In this document: positions 1-8,637 of the stretch, piece after piece
Numbering within the stretch: position 1 is the first letter of the stretch
How the letters are laid out: every line of letters begins with the position of its first letter
Origin: Cryobacterium sp. PH31-AA6
GTDB lineage: Bacteria > Actinomycetota > Actinomycetes > Actinomycetales > Microbacteriaceae
Direction of reading: 5' to 3'
DNA length: 64,000 nucleotides
Assembly: GCF_030063195.1 (NCBI RefSeq)
Contig: NZ_JASISS010000017.1
Location: forward strand, 1 to 64,000
Notes under the pieces: model-generated
What the model was told of the DNA's origin: nothing
Databases searched by the model: none
The model's input: the letters and a program-made list of their open reading frames with translations, nothing else
Made by a program: the position numbers and the translations under genes

Positions 1-30
1 GGATATCGTTGCTGTGTTCGAGGTCGTGTC

Positions 31-120
31 GCGGGGTCTCGACGGGCTCGACCACCGGAGGCGGGGTCTCGACGGGCTCGACCACCGGTGGCGGGGTCTC
101 GACGGGCTCGACCACCGGCG
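31..120. repeat. Three 30-bp GTCGAC-rich tandem repeats
   Basis: Three near-identical 30-bp units begin at 31, 61 and 91. Each contains GGTCTCGACGGGCTCGACC followed by ACCGG and differs only in the last two bases. The core TCGA..TCGA is an imperfect palindrome. The same family recurs near 19.1, 27.7 and 29.6 kb. The array lies just upstream of valS; no gene is seen in 1-220. Confidence 0.9.
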
Positions 121-220
121 CGGAATCGGCGCGGAACAGGGCATCCGGTAGATTGGGTCAGTCCCAAATATTCAGGCACCTCACCAAAGACACGGTGCCG
201 CACATAACAAACGGAGAAAC

Positions 221-2803
221 ATGACCGCCGCCAGCGTTCCGGACAAACCGGCCCTTGAGGGTCTCGAAGCCAAGTGGGGCGGCAGCTGGGAAGACTCCGG
301 CACGTACCGCTTCGACCGGGGCTCCGCCACCCGCGCGAACATCTTCTCCATTGACACCCCGCCGCCGACCGCATCCGGTTCTCTGCACATCGGGCATGTG
401 TTCTCGTACACCCACACTGACGTGATCGCCCGGTTCCAGCGCATGCGCGGCAAGGACGTCTTCTACCCGATGGGCTGGGACGACAACGGCCTGCCCACCG
501 AGCGCAGGGTGCAGAACTACTACGGCGTGCGCTGCGATCCGTCGCTGCCCTACACCGACGACTTCACCGCGCCCTTCGAGGGCGGCGACGGCAAGAGCAG
601 CAAGGCAGCCGACCAGCTTCCGATCAGCCGCCGCAACTTCATCGAACTGTGCGAACGTCTGACCATCGAGGATGAGAAGCAGTTCGAGGCCCTCTGGCGC
701 AGCCTCGGCCTCAGCGTCGACTGGACCCAGACCTACCGCACGATCGGGCACGACTCGCTGGTCACCTCGCAGCTCGCGTTTCTCGGCAACGTCGAGCGCG
801 GCGAGGCCTACCAGGCCATGGCACCCACCCTGTGGGACGTCACCTTCCGCACCGCGGTCGCCCAGGCCGAGCTTGAGGACAAGGAGATGCCCGCCGCGTA
901 CCACCGGGTATCGTTCCGCAAGCCCGACGACAGCACGATCGAGATCGAGACCACCCGCCCCGAACTGCTCCCCGCCTGCGTGGCCCTCGTCGCGCACCCC
1001 GACGACGAACGCTACAAGGCGCTCTTCGGCACCACCGTGCGCACTCCCCTGTTCGACGTGGAAGTGCCGATCCTCGCGCACCACCTCGCCCAGAAGGACA
1101 AGGGCAGTGGAATCGCGATGATCTGCACGTTCGGCGACGTGACCGACGTGGTCTGGTGGCGCGAACTCGACCTGCCCAACCGCGCGATCATGGGCTTCGA
1201 CGGCCGGATCATCGCCGAGGCACCCGAGGTCATCGAGAGCGAGGCCGGCCTCGCCGCCTACGCCCAGCTGGCCGGAAAGACCGTCTTCTCCGCCAAGCAG
1301 GCCGTCGTGGAGCTGCTCCGCGCGAGCGGCGACATGATCGGCGAGCCCAAGCCGATCGTGCACCCGGTCAAGTTCTTCGAAAAGGGCGACAAGCCGCTCG
1401 AGATCGTGTCGACCCGGCAGTGGTACATCCGCAACGGCGCTCGCGACGAGGCCCTGCGCGCGCGACTGATTTCGCACGGCACCGATCTGCAGTGGCACCC
1501 GGAGTTCATGCGGGTGCGCTATGAGAACTGGGTGAACGGCCTCACCGGTGACTGGCTCGTCTCGCGCCAGCGCTTCTTCGGTGTGCCGCTGCCCGTCTGG
1601 TACCCGCTGGATGCCGACGCCAACCCGGTCTTCGACCAGCCCATCGTGGCCACCCGCGACCTGCTCCCGGTCGACCCCTCCTCCGACACCGCCCCCGGCT
1701 ACAGCGCCGACCAGCGCGGAACGGCGAACGGTTTCGTCGGCGAGGTCGACGTGATGGACACCTGGGCGACCTCCTCGCTCACCCCGCAGCTCGCCGGAGG
1801 CTGGGAGCGCGACCCCGAACTCTTCGACCTCGTCTACCCGTACTCGCTCCGCCCGCAGGGGCAGGACATCATCCGCACCTGGCTGTTCTCCACCCTGCTC
1901 CGCGCCGAACTCGAACACGGCGTCTCGCCGTGGCAGCACGCGGCCCTGTCGGGCTTCATCGTCGACCCGGACCGCAAGAAGATGTCCAAGTCCAAGGGCA
2001 ACGTCGTCACCCCGGCCGACATGCTGGAGCTGCACGGTTCCGACGCGGTGCGCTACTGGGCAGCGTCGTCCCGGCTCGGCACGGACGCCGCGTTCGACCC
2101 GAAGAACCCGACCCAGATCAAGATCGGTCGTCGCCTCGCGATCAAGATCCTGAACGCGTCCAAGTTCATCCTCAGCTTCGACGGGGCCGCGGACGCTCCG
2201 GTCAGCGAACCGATCGACCAGAGTATGCTCGCCCGCCTCACCGTCGTCGTCGGTCAGGCCACGTCCGCATTCGAGAGCTACGACCACGCCAGGGCACTCG
2301 AACTCACCGAGAGCTTCTTCTGGACCTTCTGTGACGACTACCTCGAGCTGGTCAAGGAACGCGCATACGGAGTGAGCGGCGGCGGCCAGGCCTCGGCCGT
2401 TGCCGCGCTCCGCACCGCGCTTTCCACCCTGCTGCGCCTGTTCGCTCCGTTCGTACCGTTCGCCACCGAGGAGGCCTGGTCCTGGTCGAACGACGAGTCG
2501 GTTCACCTGGCGCCGTGGCCCGGCCAGCCGGAGCTCGCGGCCGGCTCCGCCGGCAACGTCGCACTGCTCGATCTGGCCAGCCGCGCGCTCACCGGCATCC
2601 GCCGCGCCAAGACCGATGCGAAGGCTTCCCAGAAATCTGCCGTCGCATCTGCTGTAATTAGCGGAACGGCCGCTGAGGTTGCCCTGCTCGCGCAGGCATC
2701 CGCGGATCTGCGGGCCGTCGGTCGAATCTCGGAATTGGTTTTCGTTGAGGGTAGCGAATTGACTGTGACTGACATCGTGCTCGAAGCAGTACCAGAAGGT
2801 TAG
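221..2803 (+). CDS. valS: Valine--tRNA ligase
   Basis: Class I aminoacyl-tRNA synthetase that charges tRNA-Val in the cytoplasm. The 860-residue protein carries the HIGH signature at residues 56-59 (SLHIGHVFSYTHTD) and KMSKS near residue 587 (KKMSKSKGNVV). An editing (CP1) insertion lies between them and an anticodon-binding helical domain follows. It is at the short end for ValRS: the C-terminal coiled-coil arm of the E. coli enzyme is not evident. The ATG at 221 is preceded by GGAGA at a suitable distance. It heads a plus-strand run with the acetyltransferase (9-bp gap) and the 88-residue protein, suggesting co-transcription. A very long open frame on the opposite strand is a codon-bias shadow. 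Confidence 0.97.
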   Translation: MTAASVPDKPALEGLEAKWGGSWEDSGTYRFDRGSATRANIFSIDTPPPTASGSLHIGHVFSYTHTDVIARFQRMRGKDVFYPMGWDDNGLPTERRVQNYYGVRCDPSLPYTDDFTAPFEGGDGKSSKAADQLPISRRNFIELCERLTIEDEKQFEALWRSLGLSVDWTQTYRTIGHDSLVTSQLAFLGNVERGEAYQAMAPTLWDVTFRTAVAQAELEDKEMPAAYHRVSFRKPDDSTIEIETTRPELLPACVALVAHPDDERYKALFGTTVRTPLFDVEVPILAHHLAQKDKGSGIAMICTFGDVTDVVWWRELDLPNRAIMGFDGRIIAEAPEVIESEAGLAAYAQLAGKTVFSAKQAVVELLRASGDMIGEPKPIVHPVKFFEKGDKPLEIVSTRQWYIRNGARDEALRARLISHGTDLQWHPEFMRVRYENWVNGLTGDWLVSRQRFFGVPLPVWYPLDADANPVFDQPIVATRDLLPVDPSSDTAPGYSADQRGTANGFVGEVDVMDTWATSSLTPQLAGGWERDPELFDLVYPYSLRPQGQDIIRTWLFSTLLRAELEHGVSPWQHAALSGFIVDPDRKKMSKSKGNVVTPADMLELHGSDAVRYWAASSRLGTDAAFDPKNPTQIKIGRRLAIKILNASKFILSFDGAADAPVSEPIDQSMLARLTVVVGQATSAFESYDHARALELTESFFWTFCDDYLELVKERAYGVSGGGQASAVAALRTALSTLLRLFAPFVPFATEEAWSWSNDESVHLAPWPGQPELAAGSAGNVALLDLASRALTGIRRAKTDAKASQKSAVASAVISGTAAEVALLAQASADLRAVGRISELVFVEGSELTVTDIVLEAVPEG

Positions 2804-2812
2804 GAGAACCGG

Positions 2813-3259
2813 ATGACTACACAGGTACGAACACTGGGCGACAAGGACTTCTTCTCGTGGTTGGGCCTCTTCGAGGGCTACAGCGAGTTTTACAAGAGCG
2901 AGCTCACCGACGAGAAGGCGTTGCAGGTCTGGAGCTGGATCATCGACCGGAACCACGTGCTGACCGGAGCCGTCGCCGTCAACGACGAGGGTGACTTCAT
3001 CGGCTTCGCGCACTACCGCGAGGTGCCCAACACGCTCGGCGCCAGTCGAGGTCTCTACCTCGACGACCTGTTCGTGGTTCCCGACTCCCGGCGGAGCGGG
3101 GTGGGACGCGCCCTGATCGAGTTCGCCAAGGACTACGCCAAGGAGAATCGACTCAGCACGATGGCGTGGATCACGGCCTCCGACAACGAGGAAGCCCAGC
3201 ACCTCTACGACGACGTCGCCACCCGCACTGACTGGGTGACTTACGAGATCGAGCTCTAG
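2813..3259 (+). CDS. GNAT-family N-acetyltransferase
   Basis: A 148-residue acetyl-CoA-dependent acetyltransferase; the substrate cannot be told. The GNAT motif A is clear: a beta-4 strand GLYLDDLFVVP followed by the CoA pyrophosphate loop RRSGVGRALIEFAK near residues 97-110. The start is fixed by TTAGGAGAACCGG just before the ATG, an excellent ribosome binding site that begins at the valS stop. The stop is followed after one base by the next ATG, so the three genes probably form one transcript. Confidence 0.9.
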   Translation: MTTQVRTLGDKDFFSWLGLFEGYSEFYKSELTDEKALQVWSWIIDRNHVLTGAVAVNDEGDFIGFAHYREVPNTLGASRGLYLDDLFVVPDSRRSGVGRALIEFAKDYAKENRLSTMAWITASDNEEAQHLYDDVATRTDWVTYEIEL

Positions 3260-3260
3260 A

Positions 3261-3527
3261 ATGCAGATGGGAAGCCGATTCGCGCTCGGAGCCCCGGTTC
3301 CCGCCGGACTGCCGCATGTGGTCGAAATCGCGATCCAGGCGGTCGAGGAGGAACTCACGGCGCTCGGTGAGGACAACAGCGGTTGGCGCTGGACGCTGAC
3401 CTGGCTCGAGGGACGGCCGGTGCTCGAACTCGACGACGGCACCATCATCCGTTACAACCCGGGCGAAGACAGCGCCACCATCACCCAGCCCGCCGTGGCG
3501 GTCGAGGACGACGAGGACTGGATCTAA
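3261..3527 (+). CDS. Small conserved hypothetical protein
   Basis: An 88-residue acidic protein that I do not recognise. It starts one base after the acetyltransferase stop (TAG-A-ATG), which suggests translational coupling rather than an independent promoter. The middle looks like a small beta-rich domain (WRWTLTWLEGRPVLELDDGTIIRYNPG) and the tail is acidic (VEDDEDWI). There is no signal peptide or membrane segment. Codon use matches its neighbours, so it is likely a real gene. Confidence 0.75.
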   Translation: MQMGSRFALGAPVPAGLPHVVEIAIQAVEEELTALGEDNSGWRWTLTWLEGRPVLELDDGTIIRYNPGEDSATITQPAVAVEDDEDWI

Positions 3528-3623
3528 GAATCACCGGCGTGACATATCGACATCGAGCTGCGTCTAATAAGTGGACTCGCCGGACCGCCTGTGGTGGCGG
3601 CGGCACGACACGAAGGCTCTCTT

Positions 3624-5051
3624 ATGGATGTCATCACCACGGCCGGGCGCTCGCCTGAGGTCGCCGAGGCGGGAGCACCGCGCCTGCGCGGACGATACCG
3701 GTTGCAGGAACTGATCGGCCGGGGCGGCAAAGGCTCGGTCTTTCGCGCCACGGACGAATCGCTGGGTCGCGACGTCGCTGTCAAGGTCTTCGACGCGTCG
3801 GCAACGAGCGAGAAGGACATCCGTGTGCAGGAAGACGAGGTGAACCTCCTCGCGAGCCTCAATCACCACAGCCTCGTCACCCTGCTCGACGCGGGTGTCG
3901 ACCGCACGGATGCTGCCCGGCCACGCGTCTACTTCGTCATGGAGCTCGTAGCGGGCGCCGATCTCAAGGTCAAGCTCGAGCGCGGTCCGCTCACTCCTCG
4001 CCAGATAGCGCACATCGGCTTCGACCTTGCCGAGGGCCTGCAGTACATTCATCATCGGGGCGTCGTGCATCGAGACGTGAAGCCGGCGAATATCCTGCTG
4101 GTGGACTACAACCAGGGCAGCGCACGGTACCGTGCGAAGCTGACCGACTTCGGCATCGCCCTGGTCGGCGCCCCGGGCGGTGACACGGACACCGTCACGA
4201 CGGGCACGGCCGCCTACCTCAGCCCCGAACAGGCGCGGGGTCAGAACCTGGGGTCTGCCAGCGACATCTACTCGCTGGGTCTCGTGCTCCTCGAGTGCTT
4301 CACCAGCACCGTCGCCTTTCCCGGCGACCCGATCCAGTCAGCGCTGGCCCGGCTGCGAAACGATCCGCCCATTCCGCACGGCCTCGCCCCGGAATGGCGG
4401 GCCCTCCTGGCGGCCATGACCGCCTGCAACCCGAAAGACCGCCCGTCCATTCACGATCTGGTCCCGGCGTTGCGCCAGCTGGTGGCGTCCGAGACCGGCC
4501 GGCACAGGGGCGTCGGCACCGCTCCCGAGCCGTCGACCGAGGAGGCCCGGATGCTCGCGGTAGCGCGCTACCGGCTGCCTGAGGCACCGGCCGACGGGGC
4601 CTTCGACCGGATCACGGCGATTGCCGCCCGGGTATTCTCGGTTCCAGTCGCTCTCGTCACCATCGTCGATCACGATCGGATCTGGTTCACGTCCCACCAC
4701 GGACTCGAGATAGACAATATCGACAGGCACCCCGGGCTCTGTGCCTCGGCCATCATGCATGACCTGCCCTGGGTCGTGGAAGATGCCCGGTTCGACCCAC
4801 GGACACTCGCGAACCCCCTTGTTGCCGACGATTTCGGCCTGCAGTTCTACGCCGGAGTGCCCCTGCGCACTCGCGATGGACATAGCCTCGGCACGCTGTG
4901 CGTGCTCGACTTCGAACCGCGGGTGGCCACGGAACTAGAGCTCGCCACCCTCGGGGACCTCGCGGCCATCGTCATGAGCGAGATGGAACTGCGCTTGGAG
5001 ACCCGACGATCGATGAAGGCCGGAGCGACCGCAATTCCGACCCCAGGCTGA
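3624..5051 (+). CDS. Soluble Ser/Thr protein kinase with C-terminal GAF domain
   Basis: A 475-residue Hanks-type kinase joined to a GAF sensor. The kinase domain (about 24-295) has the glycine loop IGRGGKGSVF (31-40), the VAVK lysine (54), catalytic HRDVKPAN (D151, N156), DFG (D175) and an APE-like SPEQ. After a linker a GAF-type domain (about 315-455) begins FDRITAIAARVFSVPVALVTIVD and ends GHSLGTLCVLD. I see no transmembrane helix or PASTA repeats, so unlike PknB it should be cytoplasmic. The ATG at 3624 is preferred over the in-frame GTG at 3591 because CGAAGG lies 7 nt upstream. No partner gene is adjacent. Confidence 0.88.
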   Translation: MDVITTAGRSPEVAEAGAPRLRGRYRLQELIGRGGKGSVFRATDESLGRDVAVKVFDASATSEKDIRVQEDEVNLLASLNHHSLVTLLDAGVDRTDAARPRVYFVMELVAGADLKVKLERGPLTPRQIAHIGFDLAEGLQYIHHRGVVHRDVKPANILLVDYNQGSARYRAKLTDFGIALVGAPGGDTDTVTTGTAAYLSPEQARGQNLGSASDIYSLGLVLLECFTSTVAFPGDPIQSALARLRNDPPIPHGLAPEWRALLAAMTACNPKDRPSIHDLVPALRQLVASETGRHRGVGTAPEPSTEEARMLAVARYRLPEAPADGAFDRITAIAARVFSVPVALVTIVDHDRIWFTSHHGLEIDNIDRHPGLCASAIMHDLPWVVEDARFDPRTLANPLVADDFGLQFYAGVPLRTRDGHSLGTLCVLDFEPRVATELELATLGDLAAIVMSEMELRLETRRSMKAGATAIPTPG

Positions 5052-5071
5052 ACCGCGGCTCGTCTCGCCGG

Positions 5072-6292
5072 CTACCGGTCTCGCCGCGCGGCGCCACCCG
5101 TGCCGTCCCAGCGCCAGAGCGCGGCGGCGCCGAGTCCCCCGGCGATGCTCACGGCGGTGAGGCCGAGGGCCCCCGGCGCTGCAGCTTCCCGGCACTGTTG
5201 CAACAGACTGAGCACCAGCAGCGCCCCGCTCGCACCGAACGGATGGCCGACCGCCAGCGCCCCGCCCTGCAGATTGGCGCGTTCCTCGGCGATGCCGAGG
5301 AGGTCGAGCGACGCGAGCACCTGGGCAGCGAAGGCCTCGTTGTACTCGATCAGGGACAGGTCGGCGCCGGCCAGCCCGTGCCGCTCAAGCAGGAGGCTCG
5401 CCGCTTCGCCGCCGGCGACGCCGAGAAGGTTCGGGTTTGTGCCGGTCACCGCGGCATCCACGAACGCCAGACCACGAAGCCCGAGCGCGTCCGCGGTCCG
5501 GCGGCTCGTCACCAGCACGACCACGGCCCCGTCCGCGTCCGCGCAGGAGTTGCCGGCGGTGACGGTGCCGCCGTCCCGGAACGCCCCGGTGAACCGGCCG
5601 AGCAGGCCGGCCGTGAGGCTCCTGCGGGGCCCCTCGTCGGCGACGACCGGGCCGGCCCCCATGTCTAACGGAACGATATCCGCGGCCAGCCGGCCGGACT
5701 CGATGGCGTGGATGGCCAACCGGTGGCTCCGGAGCGCGAACGCGTCCTGCCGTTCCCGATTGATGCCGAACCGGTCGGCGACGTTCTCTGCGGCCTCGCC
5801 CATCTCCGGGTCGCCCACCTCGTCTGGGGAGAACCGCACCCGATCGTAGAAGTCCGGGTGCCCCGGCGTCGACGACAGCCGGTGGGCCCGCAACGGCGCG
5901 GTGCTGCAGCTCTCCACGCCCCCGGCGAGGTAGAGATCGCCTGCACCGGCGGCGACGAGCCGGCAGGCCAGGACGATGGCCTCAAGCCCGGAACCGCACT
6001 GGCGGTCGACGGTCAGGCCGGGCACCGAGACGGGCAGTCCGGCGCGGAGCAGGGCCAGGCGGGCAACATTGCCGCCGCCGCCGACTGCGTTGCCGATGAT
6101 CACGTCGTCAACCGCCGACGGGTCGACGCCGGCATCGGTCAGGGCGGCGGCCAGCACGGGCGCCAGCAACCGGTCCGCGGTCAGCTGCGCGAGTCCCCCG
6201 TTCAGGCGCCCGAAGGCGGTGCGGCGGCCGAGGACGATCACGGGCTCCCGGTCGGCGGCAGCCGGGCCGGCGCTAGTCGAGTGCGGTGACAC
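5072..6292 (-). CDS. Thiolase-family acyltransferase lacking the second catalytic Cys (YhfS-like)
   Basis: A 406-residue thiolase-fold protein. The nucleophile motif is intact (VDRQCGSGLEA, C99), as are NEAF and the GHPFGASG histidine near residue 350. In the C-terminal loop where thiolases have C-x-G-G-G, this protein reads VSIAGGLG, so Ser (about 382) replaces the acid/base cysteine. Classical reversible thiolysis is therefore doubtful. The GTG start at 6292 lies inside the acyl-CoA ligase gene (20-bp overlap), so the two are probably coupled. The pair resembles B. subtilis yhfT-yhfS (inference from domain order). Exact substrate unknown. Confidence 0.85.
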   Translation of the reverse strand: MSPHSTSAGPAAADREPVIVLGRRTAFGRLNGGLAQLTADRLLAPVLAAALTDAGVDPSAVDDVIIGNAVGGGGNVARLALLRAGLPVSVPGLTVDRQCGSGLEAIVLACRLVAAGAGDLYLAGGVESCSTAPLRAHRLSSTPGHPDFYDRVRFSPDEVGDPEMGEAAENVADRFGINRERQDAFALRSHRLAIHAIESGRLAADIVPLDMGAGPVVADEGPRRSLTAGLLGRFTGAFRDGGTVTAGNSCADADGAVVVLVTSRRTADALGLRGLAFVDAAVTGTNPNLLGVAGGEAASLLLERHGLAGADLSLIEYNEAFAAQVLASLDLLGIAEERANLQGGALAVGHPFGASGALLVLSLLQQCREAAAPGALGLTAVSIAGGLGAAALWRWDGTGGAARRDR

Positions 6293-7697
6293 GGGCGTCT
6301 CCCTCTGTGATCCAGGCGGCCAGCAGGCGCCGACTGATTTTACCCGTCGGGGCGAGCGGCAGCGCGGTCAGCCGGTAGTAGGCCCGCGGTCGCTTCGCCT
6401 CGCTGAGCGCCGCGGCAGCGGCGCGGCGGAACAGGCCGGCGTCCGCGCCGGACGAAGCCGGGTCGCCGAGGACCGCGACCACCACTCGGCTGCCACGCCT
6501 GGCATCCGGCACTCCGACGGCGATCACGGATGCGACGCCCGGCAGGGACCGCAGGGCCGCCTCCACCTCCTGCGGGTAGACGTTCTGCCCTGCCGTGACG
6601 ATCATGTCCGCCCGCCGGTTGAGGAAGTGCAGCACGTCGTCCCCATCGAGGAAGCCGACGTCGCCGACGGTGCACCAGTCGCCGTCCCGGCGGAACGCCT
6701 CCCCGTCGTCGCCCCAGGCGTAGCCGTTGCTGACCAGGCGGCTGCGCACGAAGATGAGGCCGGGCTCGCCGGCGGGCAGGTCATGCCCTGCCTCGTCGCG
6801 GATGGCCAGGGAGACACCGGGGAATGCGCGGCCGACGGCCGTCGGGTCAGCGCTGGTCGGGTCAGCGCTCGTCACCTCCCCCGGGCGCAGCGAAGACGCG
6901 GCGACGAAACTCAGCTCGGCCGCCCCGTAGTATTCGTGGATCGTTGCGTTGGGCGCGAACCGGCGCGCGGCTGAGCGCGTCTCCGGGTCGAGCCGTGCCC
7001 CCGCGGTGACGATTCTCGTGAGCGAGAGCCCGTTCACCCCGCCGGCCAGGCCACGTTCGGAGAGCATCCGGAGCACCGTCGGCACGACGACGAGTCGGGT
7101 GATCCCCCGGTCGGCCACGCAGGCGAGCGCGGCGGCCAGGTCGAACTCGGGCAGGGTGACGAAGGCCGCCCCGGTGTGCAGGGATTCGGCGAGGGCGTAG
7201 AGGGTGAGGCTGGACGACAACGGGCCCGGCGCGAGCGTGCGGTCGTGGCGGTCGAGCCCGAAGTAGTCCACGCCGACCTCGAAGGAGCGTTGCCACGATC
7301 GCCGGGTGCGGGTGAAAGCCTTGGGCAGGGCGGTGGTCCCGGAGGTGAAGCCGTAGAGGAAGACCGAGTCGGGGTCTCCGTCGACAAGAGCCGCGACGCC
7401 CGGCCGCCCTGCAGGGCCCGCGGCGGCCAGCCGTTCCCTGACCAGGTCCTGCTTGGCCGCCGGCCAGCCCGGATCGAGCACGGCGACGGCGCGATCCCCG
7501 GCGATACCGGCGGCGAAAGCGACCACGAACTCGATGCTGTTGGGGAGGCTGAGGATGCCGATACCGTCTCCGTCGGACAGCGCGTCGCCCGCCCGGGCCG
7601 CGAGCCCGGCGTAGCTGAGCCGCTCCGCGCCGACCTCGATGGCCGGGGCGCCCGGCTGCTGCCGAGCCCAGTGATTCAGCTGATCCAGGAAGGGCAT
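6273..7697 (-). CDS. AMP-dependent acyl-CoA synthetase/ligase (YhfT-like)
   Basis: A 474-residue member of the ANL adenylating superfamily. It should activate a carboxylic acid to acyl-AMP and then acyl-CoA. Seen motifs are the P-loop YGFTSGTTALPKAF, the A5-type YGAAELSF, the hinge region GDVGFLDGDD..NRRADMIVTAGQNVYPQEVE, and the catalytic Lys in PTGKISRRLL near the C terminus. The first plausible start is ATG at 7697; further upstream the frame would overlap the methyltransferase. It is short for the family and may prefer small acids (inference). It overlaps the thiolase start downstream. Confidence 0.85.
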   Translation of the reverse strand: MPFLDQLNHWARQQPGAPAIEVGAERLSYAGLAARAGDALSDGDGIGILSLPNSIEFVVAFAAGIAGDRAVAVLDPGWPAAKQDLVRERLAAAGPAGRPGVAALVDGDPDSVFLYGFTSGTTALPKAFTRTRRSWQRSFEVGVDYFGLDRHDRTLAPGPLSSSLTLYALAESLHTGAAFVTLPEFDLAAALACVADRGITRLVVVPTVLRMLSERGLAGGVNGLSLTRIVTAGARLDPETRSAARRFAPNATIHEYYGAAELSFVAASSLRPGEVTSADPTSADPTAVGRAFPGVSLAIRDEAGHDLPAGEPGLIFVRSRLVSNGYAWGDDGEAFRRDGDWCTVGDVGFLDGDDVLHFLNRRADMIVTAGQNVYPQEVEAALRSLPGVASVIAVGVPDARRGSRVVVAVLGDPASSGADAGLFRRAAAAALSEAKRPRAYYRLTALPLAPTGKISRRLLAAWITEGDARVTALD

Positions 7698-7734
7698 CCT
7701 TGATGTTACGCCGGTGCTGCGACTTCGGACGTCG

Positions 7735-8568
7735 TCACTTGCGAGCGATGATCTCGCCGTGCGGCATTCCGAACCAGCCGTCCGGGTCGGCCACCCACTG
7801 CCGCCAGGCGGCCGCGATCTGCTGCAGATCAGCAAGGTCGGCCGCACCCACCTCGATCGCGTGCGCCGCGAAGGCCGACTCGGTGGCGCGCACGGCCCAC
7901 GATTCTCCCCACCACTCCCTTTCGGCATCCGAGGCGAAGCACCAGATCGACGCGCTGCCGGCGACGTCTCCGAACCCTGCCTGCCGCGCCCAGGCCTTCA
8001 ACGCCCGCCCGGCGTCAGGGTCGCCGCCGTTCCAGTAGTGCACGTCGCGGTAGGCGGTCATCCAGAGCAGAAGACCGGGCAGCTTGGGATGCACCATCAC
8101 CCCGCCGTAGTCGACGTCCCTCGCTGCGAAAACACCGCCGGGTTTGAGCACCCGCCGGATCTCCTTCATCGCCGCCACCGGGTTGGCGACGTGCTGCAGC
8201 ACCTGGTGGGCGTGCACGATGTCGAAGCTCTCGTCGGGGAAATCGAGGGCGTAGACGTCGCCGACCTGAAAGGCCACATTGCGCACCCCCTCGTCGAAGG
8301 CCAGCCCGGCCGCGCGCTCGATGATCTCCGCCGCGGCATCGATCCCGGTGACCCGGCCCGGCGCCAGCCGTCTCGCCAGGTCGACCGTGATGGTGCCCGG
8401 CCCGCAACCCACGTCGAGCAGGTTCAGTCCGGGGGCGAGGTGCGGCAGGAGGTAGGCCGCGGAGTTCGCCACGGTACGCCAGGTGTGCGAACGCAGCACG
8501 CTCTCATGATGACCGTGCGTGTACCGGTCGCGGGGCGCGGTCTCTGGTCGTTCCGGCTGGTCCGTCAT
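7735..8568 (-). CDS. Class I SAM-dependent methyltransferase
   Basis: A 277-residue UbiE/YcgJ-type methyltransferase. Motif I is LLDVGCGPGTITVDLA near residues 50-64, followed by the acidic GIDAAAE loop that binds SAM ribose and the motif IV/post-I region SFDIVHAHQVLQHV. Substrate unknown. The ATG at 8568 has no Shine-Dalgarno; instead TAGGCT lies 6 nt upstream, which predicts a leaderless mRNA. It precedes the acyl-CoA ligase by 37 bp on the same strand and may be co-transcribed with it. It does not look like BioC beyond the shared fold. Confidence 0.85.
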   Translation of the reverse strand: MTDQPERPETAPRDRYTHGHHESVLRSHTWRTVANSAAYLLPHLAPGLNLLDVGCGPGTITVDLARRLAPGRVTGIDAAAEIIERAAGLAFDEGVRNVAFQVGDVYALDFPDESFDIVHAHQVLQHVANPVAAMKEIRRVLKPGGVFAARDVDYGGVMVHPKLPGLLLWMTAYRDVHYWNGGDPDAGRALKAWARQAGFGDVAGSASIWCFASDAEREWWGESWAVRATESAFAAHAIEVGAADLADLQQIAAAWRQWVADPDGWFGMPHGEIIARK

Positions 8569-8574
8569 GCCTCG

Positions 8575-8580
8575 AGCCTA
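8575..8580 (-). promoter_or_regulatory. -10 element of leaderless methyltransferase gene
   Basis: On the minus strand TAGGCT is followed by six bases (CGAGGC) and then the ATG at 8568. Transcription is expected to start at or within a base of the start codon. There is no good -35, as is common in actinobacteria. Confidence 0.6.
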
Positions 8581-8610
8581 AGCCGGAAGCCCGATCGGTG
8601 GCGGGAGAAC

Positions 8611-8616
8611 TAGGTT
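8611..8616 (+). promoter_or_regulatory. -10 element upstream of mini-ORF and M3 peptidase
   Basis: TAGGTT ends 6 nt before the ATG at 8623, the first codon of a four-codon reading frame that overlaps the peptidase start. It is divergent from the methyltransferase -10 31 bp away. Confidence 0.6.
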
Positions 8617-8622
8617 GGTTTC

Positions 8623-8637
8623 ATGGTGAATCGATGA
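8623..8637 (+). CDS. Leaderless 4-codon upstream ORF (M-V-N-R)
   Basis: ATG GTG AAT CGA TGA. The start lies exactly where transcription should begin from the TAGGTT hexamer, and the TGA overlaps the ATG of the M3 peptidase (ATGA at 8634-8637). Ribosomes finishing the mini-ORF would be placed on the peptidase start. No strong Shine-Dalgarno precedes the peptidase ATG, which makes such coupling plausible. Translation of the mini-ORF is inferred, not shown. Confidence 0.45.
   Translation: MVNR

Noticed and set aside
31..120. CRISPR array
   Set aside because: The units are directly adjacent with no unique spacers, and there are no cas genes. The same applies to the arrays at 19.1, 27.7 and 29.6 kb.
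158..3448. Open frame of over 1000 codons antisense to valS
   Set aside because: It runs through valS, the acetyltransferase and the small protein and shows the Arg/Gly/Asp/Val-rich low-complexity composition of antisense frames in high-GC genes. It has no recognisable motif.
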